Positions 10,401 through 18,197 of a stretch of 64,000 bases of DNA are shown here, piece after piece. Made by a program: the position numbers and the translations under genes. The first letter of the stretch is position 1. Each line of letters starts with the position of its first letter. The notes below the pieces were generated by a model. It saw nothing but the letters and a program-made list of their open reading frames with translations, made no database searches and was not told where the DNA came from. Source of the DNA: Pseudoxanthomonas sp. CF385 (GTDB lineage: Bacteria; Pseudomonadota; Gammaproteobacteria; Xanthomonadales; Xanthomonadaceae); assembly GCF_900104255.1 (NCBI RefSeq), contig NZ_FNKZ01000004.1, positions 62,001 to 126,000 on the forward strand, in the 5' to 3' direction.

Positions 10401-10842
10401 CGGTAACAAGCGCGCCATGCTGGTCGGACACGCCGAGCCCGGACAGGCGCTGGCCGTCATCGAAGACCAGGTCCAACGACACGCCCGTGGACGCTGCCGT
10501 GTCGCCCGCGACGATCTCGGGCAGCACCATCCACGACAGCGCCGTGTCTTTCTTCACTTCGATGTCGACCGCGAACAGGGACACGTGCCCGCCCGCACTG
10601 CCGCGATAGCCCAGCGCACGGCTGCCGGTGTAGCCCATCCCGGCTTTGGCGGCATACGGCGCCTCCGGCCCACCGCCGATCGTCGCGCGCACGTCGCCCA
10701 CCTGCGCCTCTGCGGGCGCCGGCTCCCCCACTTCGAACGAGGTGGCGAAGCGCGTATCGCGCGCAGACGCCACAGGAGAGGCCAACAACAGCACGAGAGC
10801 CGCCGGGAGGATCCGGCCGCGAACCAGGGCCGGATCAGCCAT
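7489..10842 (-). CDS. GH92-type alpha-mannosidase with extra N- and C-terminal modules
   Basis: An 1117-residue protein with a signal peptide (MADPALVRGRILPAALVLLL, cleaved near ASA-RD). An N-terminal beta-sandwich-like region (about 30-190) precedes the GH92 domain. The C-terminal ~170 residues resemble an F5/8-type (discoidin) carbohydrate-binding module. The active-site blocks diverge from the norm: EANAWTFAF for EGNAWQY, HSNQPSHHIPWMY for HGNEPSHH, and GDEDNGEMSAWY for GNDDxGQMSAWY. The acidic residues are kept, so activity is likely, but the linkage is probably not classical alpha-1,2. Its ATG overlaps the upstream epimerase-family stop by 8 bp, showing translational coupling. Confidence 0.9.
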   Translation of the reverse strand: MADPALVRGRILPAALVLLLASPVASARDTRFATSFEVGEPAPAEAQVGDVRATIGGGPEAPYAAKAGMGYTGSRALGYRGSAGGHVSLFAVDIEVKKDTALSWMVLPEIVAGDTAASTGVSLDLVFDDGQRLSGLGVSDQHGALVTAAGQAASMTLYPQQWARKQVRVGEVPALRGKRIRAIELQLQPGAHGTSSGWIDDIAIGPVEPGDKRSPSDYVLTTRGTQSNSTFSRGNNIAATAMPHGFNFWVPVTDAGSLSWLYRWNEQNGPDNRPRLQALSISHQPSPWMGDRQTFQVMPSATKGVPEADRQKRALSFSHDREEARPHTYRVDFDNGIRAEIAPSERAAIFRFRFPEGGDANLLFDNVDARGGLTLDASTQTLQGYTDTRSGLSNGATRMFVYARFDQPWRDNGKIATGRPTGYVKFAPEGDGEVTMRIATSLISVEQARRNLDQEIGAAGFEGVRSRAQAAWDALLGRVRVDGASDDQRVTVYSNLYRLFLYPNVAHENVGSIDRPDWRHADQNSWSKDNSGGDALRTSATVRAGKIYVNNGFWDTFRTSWPAYSLFAPERAGEMVDGFLQQYRDGGWIARWSSPGYADLMVGTSSDVAFTDAWLKGVRGFDAHEAYEAALRNATVVPPVSNVGRKGLVRSMYRGYADSSVHEGLSWTLEGALNDFGLAQLGLALAADEKDPARARRYREEAEYFRARATDYTHLFDPATGFFRGRTAGGDWHTPASRFDPRVWGGDYTEANAWTFAFTAPHDGAGLASLYGGEEALAKRLDAFFATPETAEKPFSGSYGDVIHEMTEARDVRMGMYAHSNQPSHHIPWMYVAAGQPWKTQRITRELVDRLYLGSEIGQGYPGDEDNGEMSAWYLFGMLGLYPLRMGAPEYIIGSPAFPRAEVDLGGGRTLTVIARNNGARNVYVQSLKVNGQPWDKAWIPHEDIAGGATLEFVMGDTPSTWGSGVDALPPSLTAVGVAPRGLVDVASRARVAVQGMPRRAAELIDDDAGTSRVLPARAEVDFRFPTPVRVSHYTLSSAETAITGVSWTLEARSGEGAWVELDQRHDQAFPWARQLRPFRIERPGDYTGYRLRIDGGGDVALSEVELLQPEVGQSAH

Positions 10843-12115
10843 GCGCGCGCAGTACGGCCAGGACGTCATGGCAGGCTCCCATGGTGTGGTAGTCGGTCTT
10901 CCCCGCGGGGCTCTTGTTGTCGTCGTACTTGCGATTGCGCCGGTCGAGAATGCGGAACCAGGCACCATGGACGTGGTCGACCATGTGCGTCCAAGCGTAG
11001 TCCCACAGCCGGTCGTACCACTGCCAGTAGCGCTCCTCGCCGGTGGCGGCGGCCAACCGGGCCGCACACGCCAGCGACTCGGCCTGCACCCAGAAGTACT
11101 TGTCGTCGTCGCAGATGAAATGGCGACCGTCGGGAAGCGACGGGCCTTCGATGTCCTTGCGCAGCGTCTCCGGCGCGAAGCCGTAGACCAGACCGCCGGA
11201 CTCCGTGTCCCAGGATGCCTCCATCGACCGGTCGAACAACGCGCCGGCCTTCGGTAGCAGCCAGTCCGCCGGCGTGCCGGCGCGGCGCAGATGTCCATCG
11301 AGGATCACGAGCAGCTTGGCCCATTCGGTCTGGTGGCCCGGCTGGAAGCCCCAGGGACGGAACAGGTGCTTCGGATCGTCGCGGTGGTAGTCGGTGTCGA
11401 CACGCCAGCGGGCGTCGTAGTGCTCCCAGACGAGACCTTCGGTCTGGGCCGCCTGGCGGCGCGTCATGTGGTCCGCCAGTTGCAGGGCACGATCCAGATA
11501 CCGCACCTCGTGGCTTGCCTCGTACGCGGCAAGCATCGCCTCGCACATGTGCATGTTGGCGTTCTGGCCGCGGTAGTCGCTGAACTGCCAGTCGCGCGTG
11601 GCTTCGTCGCGGTACAGGCCGTGCTCCGGTTCCCAGTAGCGGGTTTCCAGCAGGTCCCAGTGCGCATCCATCCACGGACGGCAGGCTTCGACTCCGGCCT
11701 TCAGGGCGATGGAGTACGCCAACAGCACGAAGGCCGCACCGTAGCAATGCTGCGTGGCGTCTTCCGGCTGGCCATCGCGCAGCGTCCAGAAATACCCGCC
11801 GCTCGCGGGGTCCAGGTGCCTGTCGCGCAGGAACGCCAGGCCGTGGCGCACCGCGTCCATGTACGTCGCGCGCAATGCCGCGTCCTCGCCACCGAACTCG
11901 AGCGCCGCCGTTGCGTAGTTGAAGACGAAGCGCGTGCTGCTGACCAGGTGGCGATGGGAAGCGTCGTAGACGCGTCCGTCGTCCTTGAAGTAGTGGAAGA
12001 AGCCGCCTGCCGGATCGATGCAGCGCGGGTGGTAGAAGGCCATCGTGCGGCGTATGTGGTCGCGCAGGAAGGACTCGCTGCGGAAATCGTCGTGCGCGGG
12101 AATGGTCGGGCTCAT
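10835..12115 (-). CDS. AGE-family sugar isomerase/epimerase, probable mannose isomerase
   Basis: A 426-residue (alpha/alpha)6-barrel enzyme of the N-acylglucosamine 2-epimerase superfamily, without a signal peptide, so cytoplasmic. Candidate catalytic histidines sit in PGHQTEWAKLL (His261) and KTDYHTMGACHDVL (His410), the positions used by YihS/mannose isomerases and related 2-epimerases. In this locus the expected substrate is mannose released by four mannosidases, converted to fructose. It shares an ATGA overlap with the GH2 stop and overlaps the next GH92 start by 8 bp, so the three are made from one message. An N-acetylglucosamine or cellobiose 2-epimerase activity remains possible. Confidence 0.8.
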   Translation of the reverse strand: MSPTIPAHDDFRSESFLRDHIRRTMAFYHPRCIDPAGGFFHYFKDDGRVYDASHRHLVSSTRFVFNYATAALEFGGEDAALRATYMDAVRHGLAFLRDRHLDPASGGYFWTLRDGQPEDATQHCYGAAFVLLAYSIALKAGVEACRPWMDAHWDLLETRYWEPEHGLYRDEATRDWQFSDYRGQNANMHMCEAMLAAYEASHEVRYLDRALQLADHMTRRQAAQTEGLVWEHYDARWRVDTDYHRDDPKHLFRPWGFQPGHQTEWAKLLVILDGHLRRAGTPADWLLPKAGALFDRSMEASWDTESGGLVYGFAPETLRKDIEGPSLPDGRHFICDDDKYFWVQAESLACAARLAAATGEERYWQWYDRLWDYAWTHMVDHVHGAWFRILDRRNRKYDDNKSPAGKTDYHTMGACHDVLAVLRAHG

Positions 12116-14817
12116 GGGGTGGCGGTACTCCGGGGAGAGGAAGGCGCGGACAAGGCATCCGCCAGGGTGCTGATATGCAGGGCGTCACGCAGGGCGTCGG
12201 GCGCGGCGCCGGAGGCGATGCGCACGGTGACACGCTCGCCGGGCAGCAGCGTCATCGCGTTGTCGGAGATCTCGGCATCGAGGGTGCCGAAGTCGATCCA
12301 GACCGCGCGCGCCAACGCGTCGGCGGTCAGGTCGAGCGTCGCACCCTGCCGATCATGGCGGAGCCGTGTCTGCACGGGGGACGAGGGCCATGCGACGTGC
12401 TTGGCTTCGGTGAAGTACACCACGTCGCGCGAAGCCGGCTCGCCATCCACGCTCAGGTCGAAGACCGCCACCGTGCGCGCGGGGTCGGCGTCGCCGAGCA
12501 GGTCCGCATCATCGTAGGCGCCCAGGCGCAAGGCCGACAGCGGCGGCACATCGATCGGCTTTCGCTCCTCGCGCAGCACGCGGCCATGCAGGTCCATGAC
12601 CCGCATGCGCCATTCGCCCCGACGCGACGTGGTGCGGTCCGACACCACGCTGACCGTGGTGCGTGCTTCCTTGCGCAATGCCGCGACAGCCACCGGCGCG
12701 AAGAACCGTCGGGCATGGAACTGCAGCGCCTTCCATCGCCCGAACCAGTCGATCCCCGACCAGGATGCGCCCGGCCAGACATCGTTGAGCTGCCAGTACA
12801 GCGAGCCCATCGTGTGGGGTCGGCTGGCGCGATGGTGCCGCGCGGCCAGCCCGATGCCCTCCGCCTGCATCACCTGGCTCAGGTATACGAAATCGCCGAA
12901 ATCCTTCGGCTCGCCGAATTCCATGCGGATGTAGTGCAGCAGGCGTTCGTTGCCCTTGCCCGCCATGAATTTCTGATGCGCCTGGACCGTGGGCGAATCG
13001 ACGCGCTGGTCATCGCGGCCGATCACGCGATCGATCGTGCTGCGCACCGGCCAGGCCTGCAGGCCGTACTCGGACATGAATCGCGGCGTGATGTCGAGAT
13101 AGGCCGACGGCGGCCGCGCCGGATTGCCCCAGACTTCCCAGTAATGCATGTCGCCGCTGGCGGGCGTGTTCGCCACCTCCGCCATGTCGTCGCTGGGCGA
13201 ACTTGGCCAGTACGCGATGCCGCCACCCTCCTCGGCCACGACGCGGCGCAGGTCGCGATCGAACAATTGCACGTATCCGTCCCAGACCCGGGCGGCGAAC
13301 GCGGGGTCGGCTTCCTTCAGTGTCTTGCCGTGGCCCCAGTATTTCCAGGCGATCTCTTCTTCGTTGTTCCCGCACCACACTACGAGGCTGGGATGATTGC
13401 GAAGGCGCCTGATCTGATCGTGCGCCTCGGCGACCACGTTGGCCCGGAAAGCGGGGTTGTAGGCCGGCTGCATGCCACCGCCGAACATGAAGTCCTGCCA
13501 CACCAGCAATCCGAGCTCGTCGGCGATGTCGTAGAACGCGTCGCTTTCGTAATAGCCGCCACCCCAGCTGCGCACCATGTTCATGTTGGCATCCACCGCC
13601 GACTGCAGGACGCGCCGCAGCTGTGCGGACGTTACCCGCGACGGGAACATGTCGAACGGGATGCTGTTCGCGCCCTTGGCGAAGATCGGGATGTCGTTGA
13701 CGACGAAGGCGAACTCGCGCCCGCCCGCGTCGCGTTCGCGCCGCAGTTGGACGCTCCGCAGGCCGGTGCGCACGGCGCGATGATCGACGACGCGCTCCCC
13801 CTGCAGGACTTCGACCTCGAACGTGTACAGCGGTTGCGCGCCGTATCCGGCCGGATACCAGCGCTGCGGCCGTTCGATGCGGACGGCCTGGGGGATGCGG
13901 TTGATGCCCGCGGGCAGCGCGATGCGACGGGTGGCGACGACCGTCCTGCGTCCCCCGGGCGCGACCTGCCACGTACGGATCGCATAGTCGCCCGGCGTAG
14001 CGATATCCACCGTCGGGATCGCCGTGACTTCAGCGACGTCCGCCGTCACGCGGTCCTGGCGTATCTGCAGGTCCTGCACGCGCGCGATGTCCCAGCTGGT
14101 CAGCTGCACGTCTCGCCAGATGCCGGCCGTGACGTAACGCGGCCCCCAGTCCCAGCCGTAGTGGTAGCCGGGCTTGCGCACGAAGTTCGCCGTCAGCACA
14201 TCCTTGGGTTCGTCACCGTAGGGCGAAGGGTAGTTGCCGGCGATGCGATGCGGCATGGCCTGCACCCGCGGCAGCAGGCGCCCGATCGGCGATCGCAACA
14301 CCACGCGCACTTCGTTGGAGCCCTCGCGCAACCGGCCTTGCACCGGTATCCGCCAGGTGCGGAACGCGTTGTCGGCGTCCAACACCTTTTCGCCGTTGAG
14401 GAAGACCTCGGCGAACGTGTCCAGGCCTTCGAACGTCAGCTCGCTGCGCGGCGCACCGCGCATGGCGGCGGTCGCCTCGAAGGTGGTGCGGTATTCCCAG
14501 TCGGAGAGGCCGATCCACTGCAGATCCGCCTCGGGCGCACCGACATAGGGATCGGGAATCAGGTTGTGCGCGAGCAGATCGGTGTGCACGGTGCCTGGCA
14601 TCGATGCGGTACGCCATACCGTGAAATCGACTTCCGGGCTGACGGCGCTCCCCGTCGAAGGCACCTGCCGGAACTGCCAGCCCTGGTCCACGCGATGCCG
14701 GTCCACCGCATGGGCCGCCGCGGCCACCACCAGCAACGCGAGGAAGCAGAGCGATCGCACCCCTTCCAGGCTGGATCGCACGCGACATGCGGGGAACGTC
14801 GGGGGCCTGGTCTGCAT
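12112..14817 (-). CDS. GH2 beta-mannosidase, exported
   Basis: A 901-residue protein with an N-terminal signal segment (core SLCFLALLVVAAAAHA, about 24-39). It has sugar-binding and immunoglobulin-like GH2 domains followed by the TIM barrel. GWDWGPRYVTAGIW is typical of the GH2 beta-mannosidase/exo-glucosaminidase group. The acid/base is Glu486 in WCGNNEEE and the nucleophile is Glu583 in FMSEYGLQ. I chose the ATG at 14817 because upstream in-frame sequence lacks protein character and would displace the signal peptide. Expected role: cleavage of the Man-beta-1,4-GlcNAc bond of the N-glycan core after alpha-mannose removal. Operator site D lies 83 bp upstream. Confidence 0.9.
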   Translation of the reverse strand: MQTRPPTFPACRVRSSLEGVRSLCFLALLVVAAAAHAVDRHRVDQGWQFRQVPSTGSAVSPEVDFTVWRTASMPGTVHTDLLAHNLIPDPYVGAPEADLQWIGLSDWEYRTTFEATAAMRGAPRSELTFEGLDTFAEVFLNGEKVLDADNAFRTWRIPVQGRLREGSNEVRVVLRSPIGRLLPRVQAMPHRIAGNYPSPYGDEPKDVLTANFVRKPGYHYGWDWGPRYVTAGIWRDVQLTSWDIARVQDLQIRQDRVTADVAEVTAIPTVDIATPGDYAIRTWQVAPGGRRTVVATRRIALPAGINRIPQAVRIERPQRWYPAGYGAQPLYTFEVEVLQGERVVDHRAVRTGLRSVQLRRERDAGGREFAFVVNDIPIFAKGANSIPFDMFPSRVTSAQLRRVLQSAVDANMNMVRSWGGGYYESDAFYDIADELGLLVWQDFMFGGGMQPAYNPAFRANVVAEAHDQIRRLRNHPSLVVWCGNNEEEIAWKYWGHGKTLKEADPAFAARVWDGYVQLFDRDLRRVVAEEGGGIAYWPSSPSDDMAEVANTPASGDMHYWEVWGNPARPPSAYLDITPRFMSEYGLQAWPVRSTIDRVIGRDDQRVDSPTVQAHQKFMAGKGNERLLHYIRMEFGEPKDFGDFVYLSQVMQAEGIGLAARHHRASRPHTMGSLYWQLNDVWPGASWSGIDWFGRWKALQFHARRFFAPVAVAALRKEARTTVSVVSDRTTSRRGEWRMRVMDLHGRVLREERKPIDVPPLSALRLGAYDDADLLGDADPARTVAVFDLSVDGEPASRDVVYFTEAKHVAWPSSPVQTRLRHDRQGATLDLTADALARAVWIDFGTLDAEISDNAMTLLPGERVTVRIASGAAPDALRDALHISTLADALSAPSSPRSTATP

Positions 14818-14899
14818 GCGGGTTCCAGTATCGAGGCCAGCAAGGGTTGGGCGATGCCGCGTCCCTGCGCACCATCCGGCAATGCCGGCAGGCAGGGTT

Positions 14900-14913
14900 T
14901 TGGATCGATCCAA
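14900..14913. promoter_or_regulatory. LacI-type operator, site D, perfect palindrome
   Basis: TTGGATCGATCCAA, a perfect 14-bp palindrome in the divergent region between the GH2 and GH92 genes. It is used here as the reference motif for the other five sites. Its centre lies 159 bp from site E. Confidence 0.65.
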
Positions 14914-15058
14914 TTCACGCGTAGATTTACCATGCCCTCCGCCATCTTGCATGTTGCTCCGCAGCAGCCGATCGGCGCCTCGAGGGCACGATGATCGAGC
15001 GCACGCTCCGTCCGTACCCGATGCTCCGCGTTCCTTGCCTGTGCTAGCTTTTCCCGAA

Positions 15059-15072
15059 TTCGACCGATCCAA
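15059..15072. promoter_or_regulatory. LacI-type operator, site E
   Basis: TTCGACCGATCCAA, two mismatches to site D. It abuts the ribosome site AAGGTG (15074-15079) of the GH92 gene starting at 15084, so a bound repressor would act as a roadblock or cover the leader. Confidence 0.5.
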
Positions 15073-15083
15073 AAGGTGCGGCA

Positions 15084-17432
15084 ATGAAGCAACCGGGTGC
15101 GTTGGCGGCAGTGCTGATGGGCGTCGTGGGGGCATGCATCGCCGTGTCGGGTGGCGCACTCGCGGCGCCGGCCTCGCCGGGCGACGCGGCCTACCAGGCG
15201 GTGGATCCTTTCATCGGCACCGGAGGTGAAGGCCACACGTACCCCGGCGCGACCGTGCCGTACGGGATGGTGCAACTCTCGCCGGACACCCGCATCCAAC
15301 CACGGAAAGATGGCTACGGCTGGGCCGCGGGATACCGCTACGACGACACGACCATCGCCGGCTTCTCGCATACGCACTTCTCCGGCACGGGACACTCGGA
15401 CCTGGGCGACCTGTTGCTGATGCCCACGACCGGCGAGCTGAAGCTGGAGCGCGGCGACCCCGACAAGCCCGGCAGCGGATACACCTCGCGGTTCCGTCAT
15501 GCCACCGAGACCGCGCAGCCCGGCTACTACGCGGTCACGCTGGACGATCACCAGGTGCGTGCCGAACTCACCGCCAGCCTGCGCGTGGGCATGCATCGCT
15601 ACGCTTTTCCCAAGGGCCAGCCTGCGCACGTCGTGCTGGATCTGCGCACCAGCATGTACGACTACCCCGGCAAGGTGTCTTGGTCGCGCGTGCGCGTGAG
15701 GCCCGACGGCACGGTGACGGGTTTCCGCGAAACACGCGGCTGGGCGCCGGGTCGGCAGCTCTACTTCGCGGTTCGCTTCTCCCAGCCGCTGACCGGCCAT
15801 CAACTGCACAACACCGAGCAGGACATCCCCTACAAGGGATTCCCGCCGCCGGGAGAAAAAGATCCCCGGCAGCGCGTGCAGATCGAAGGGCGCCAGCTGG
15901 TGGCCGCCTTCGACGTCGCGCCAACCGCCGGCCGGCCGTTGCTCGTGAAGGTGGCCATCTCGCCCGTCAGCGAGGAGGGCGCCATCGCAAACCTCGACGC
16001 GGAAGCGCCTGGCTGGGACTTCGACGGCATGCGCACTGCCGCCAGGCGGCAATGGAGCGATGCGCTAGGCGCCGTCGAGGCTCGCGGCACCCCTGCCCAG
16101 CGCACCAGTTTCTACACCGCGCTGTACCACACGCTGCTGGGTCCCACCCTCTTCATGGACAGCGACGGACGCTATCGCGGCCCCGACAATGCGGTGCACC
16201 AGGCCAAGGGATGGACGAACTATTCGACCTTCTCCCTGTGGGACACCTATCGTGCGCTGCACCCGTTGACCACCCTGGTCCAACCGGAGCAACGCACCAA
16301 CGACTTCGTCAACTCGCTGCTCGCTTCACGCAGGGAAAGCGCATACGGCGTACTGCCCGTGTGGTCGTTCCACGGGCTGGAGACGTGGTGCATGATCGGC
16401 TACCACGCCGTTCCCGTGATCGCGGACGCCTACATGAAGGGCATCCGCGGCTACGATGCCGATGAAGCCCTTCAAGCCATGGTGGCCAGCGCCAACTACG
16501 GTCCCTACGACGGCATCGCGGCGTACCGCGAGCTTGGCTACGTGCCGATCGACGAGGAAGGCGAAGCCGCTAGCAAGACCCTCGAGTACGCCTACGACGA
16601 CTGGACCATCGCACGGATGGCGCAGGCGATGGGCAAGAAGGAGGTGGCGGAGGAATTCACCCGCCGCGCAGCCAACTGGAAGCACGCCTTCGACCCCGCC
16701 ACGGGCTTCATGCGCGCGCGCAAGCGGGATGGCGCATTCCGCGAGCCGTTCGATCCGGCCGCCAGTGGCTACGGCACCGACTACACGGAAGGCAACGCGT
16801 GGCAGTACTCCTGGTACGTGCCGCAGGATGTCGCCGGCCTGGCGGACGCGCATGGCGGTAGCGACAAGCTGCTGGCACGACTCGATGCCGTGTTCGATGC
16901 CAAGGTCGATCCGGCGGTGTTCGAGCACATGGAGGACATCACCGGCCTGATCGGCTGGTACGCGCACGGCAACGAACCCAGCCACCATGTCGCCTATCTG
17001 TACGCGTACGCGGGCCAGCCCTGGCGTACGCAGGCGCGGCTGAAGCAGATCATGGACACCCAGTACGCGCCGCGACCGGACGGCCTGGCGGGCAACGACG
17101 ACCTGGGCCAGATGTCGGCGTGGTACGTATTCACGACCCTTGGCTTCTATCCGGTCGCGCCGGGCAGCAACCAGTACGTGCTGGGCCGTCCCTTCCTGCC
17201 GCGCGCCACGCTGCATCTCCCCAATGGCCAGCGTTTCACCGTCATCGCCGACGGCCTGGACGATGCGCATGCCTATGTGGGCGGCGTCACGCTCAATGGC
17301 AAGCCGCTGGAGCGCACGTATCTGGAGCACGCGGAGATTCTTGCCGGCGGTGAACTGCGCTTCACGATGCAGGCGACGCCCGACACGTCGCGCGCCGGCC
17401 AGTGGGTACTGCCGTATTCGATGTCGCACTAA
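15084..17432 (+). CDS. GH92 alpha-mannosidase, canonical alpha-1,2-like
   Basis: A 782-residue exported enzyme (signal peptide about 1-27, ending GALAAP). It carries the textbook GH92 blocks: VDPFIGTGGEGHTYPGATVP, EGNAWQYSW (catalytic acid Glu569), HGNEPSHHVAYLY and GNDDLGQMSAWY (from residue 670). The intact HGNEPSHH block is that of exo-alpha-1,2-mannosidases, so trimming of terminal alpha-1,2-mannose of high-mannose glycans is the best guess. It is the only plus-strand gene of the island, driven from the divergent region holding operators D and E. It ends 15 bp from the convergent cutC gene, with no room for a terminator between them. Confidence 0.93.
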   Translation: MKQPGALAAVLMGVVGACIAVSGGALAAPASPGDAAYQAVDPFIGTGGEGHTYPGATVPYGMVQLSPDTRIQPRKDGYGWAAGYRYDDTTIAGFSHTHFSGTGHSDLGDLLLMPTTGELKLERGDPDKPGSGYTSRFRHATETAQPGYYAVTLDDHQVRAELTASLRVGMHRYAFPKGQPAHVVLDLRTSMYDYPGKVSWSRVRVRPDGTVTGFRETRGWAPGRQLYFAVRFSQPLTGHQLHNTEQDIPYKGFPPPGEKDPRQRVQIEGRQLVAAFDVAPTAGRPLLVKVAISPVSEEGAIANLDAEAPGWDFDGMRTAARRQWSDALGAVEARGTPAQRTSFYTALYHTLLGPTLFMDSDGRYRGPDNAVHQAKGWTNYSTFSLWDTYRALHPLTTLVQPEQRTNDFVNSLLASRRESAYGVLPVWSFHGLETWCMIGYHAVPVIADAYMKGIRGYDADEALQAMVASANYGPYDGIAAYRELGYVPIDEEGEAASKTLEYAYDDWTIARMAQAMGKKEVAEEFTRRAANWKHAFDPATGFMRARKRDGAFREPFDPAASGYGTDYTEGNAWQYSWYVPQDVAGLADAHGGSDKLLARLDAVFDAKVDPAVFEHMEDITGLIGWYAHGNEPSHHVAYLYAYAGQPWRTQARLKQIMDTQYAPRPDGLAGNDDLGQMSAWYVFTTLGFYPVAPGSNQYVLGRPFLPRATLHLPNGQRFTVIADGLDDAHAYVGGVTLNGKPLERTYLEHAEILAGGELRFTMQATPDTSRAGQWVLPYSMSH

Positions 17433-17447
17433 GGCGATGCGGCACCG

Positions 17448-18197
17448 CTACGTCGACGCGCCGGCATCCAGCGCCGCACGCAGCGCACGGACGCGCTCCG
17501 GATCGGTCTCCGTCCAGTCGGGAGAAAGCCCCTGTAGCGGAGTGCCGCGGAAGCGCATCGCGGATGCGCGCGGCGCCTTGGCGGAGGCATGGAACTCGCG
17601 GGCACCGGTAGTCACCGCGAGCGCCGCGACATTGCCTCCCGTGATGCCCGCGCCCGGCATCACCACGATCCTCCCTGCGGCCTGCTGCACGCGTAACGCG
17701 ATGGATTCGGCACCCTCCACGGCGGTGCTGCACCCACCCGAGGTCAACACGCGCGCAAAGCCCGCTTCGATCACCTGCTCCAGCGCCGTTTCAGGATCCC
17801 GTACAGCATCGAATGCCCGGTGGAACGTCACCGGCAGCGTCCCCGCGGCGGAAACGAACTGGCGGCACAACGACAGGTCGACGTCGCCATCGGCATCGAG
17901 CGCGCCGATGACGATGCCATCGCAGCCCAACCGGACGCAGCACTCGATGTCGCGGAGCATCACCTCCGCCTCCCGAACGCTGTAGAGGAAATCCCCCGCG
18001 CGCGGGCGCACGAGTACGAACAAGGGAATGTGCAGGCGCTCACGGGCGAGCGCCACGGCCCCGTAAGAAGGCGTGGTGCCGCTCGCCTCGAGCGTGCCGC
18101 ACAGCTCCACACGGTCCGCCCCGGCCTGCTGCGCGGTCAGCGCGGAGGAAAGCGACCCCGCCGCTATCTCGAGAACGCGCGGCACGGGAACACTCAT
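17448..18197 (-). CDS. cutC: CutC-family TIM-barrel protein
   Basis: A 249-residue CutC family protein (PF03932), with VLEIAAGSLSSALTAQQAGA at the N-terminus, RVELCG, TFHRAFD and LTSGGC blocks. The family was named for copper homeostasis in E. coli, but that role is disputed. Here it is the last gene of an operon with glycosylasparaginase and a glucokinase-family gene (ATGA overlap with the former) under operator F. It has no signal peptide. Context argues for a step in amino-sugar or N-glycan breakdown rather than copper handling, but the reaction cannot be named from sequence. Confidence 0.85.
   Translation of the reverse strand: MSVPVPRVLEIAAGSLSSALTAQQAGADRVELCGTLEASGTTPSYGAVALARERLHIPLFVLVRPRAGDFLYSVREAEVMLRDIECCVRLGCDGIVIGALDADGDVDLSLCRQFVSAAGTLPVTFHRAFDAVRDPETALEQVIEAGFARVLTSGGCSTAVEGAESIALRVQQAAGRIVVMPGAGITGGNVAALAVTTGAREFHASAKAPRASAMRFRGTPLQGLSPDWTETDPERVRALRAALDAGAST

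Noticed and set aside
10843..11298. Upstream in-frame extension of the second GH92 gene
   Set aside because: It would lie within the AGE coding sequence, is Arg/Thr/Ser-rich nonsense, and would bury a good signal peptide that begins at 10842.
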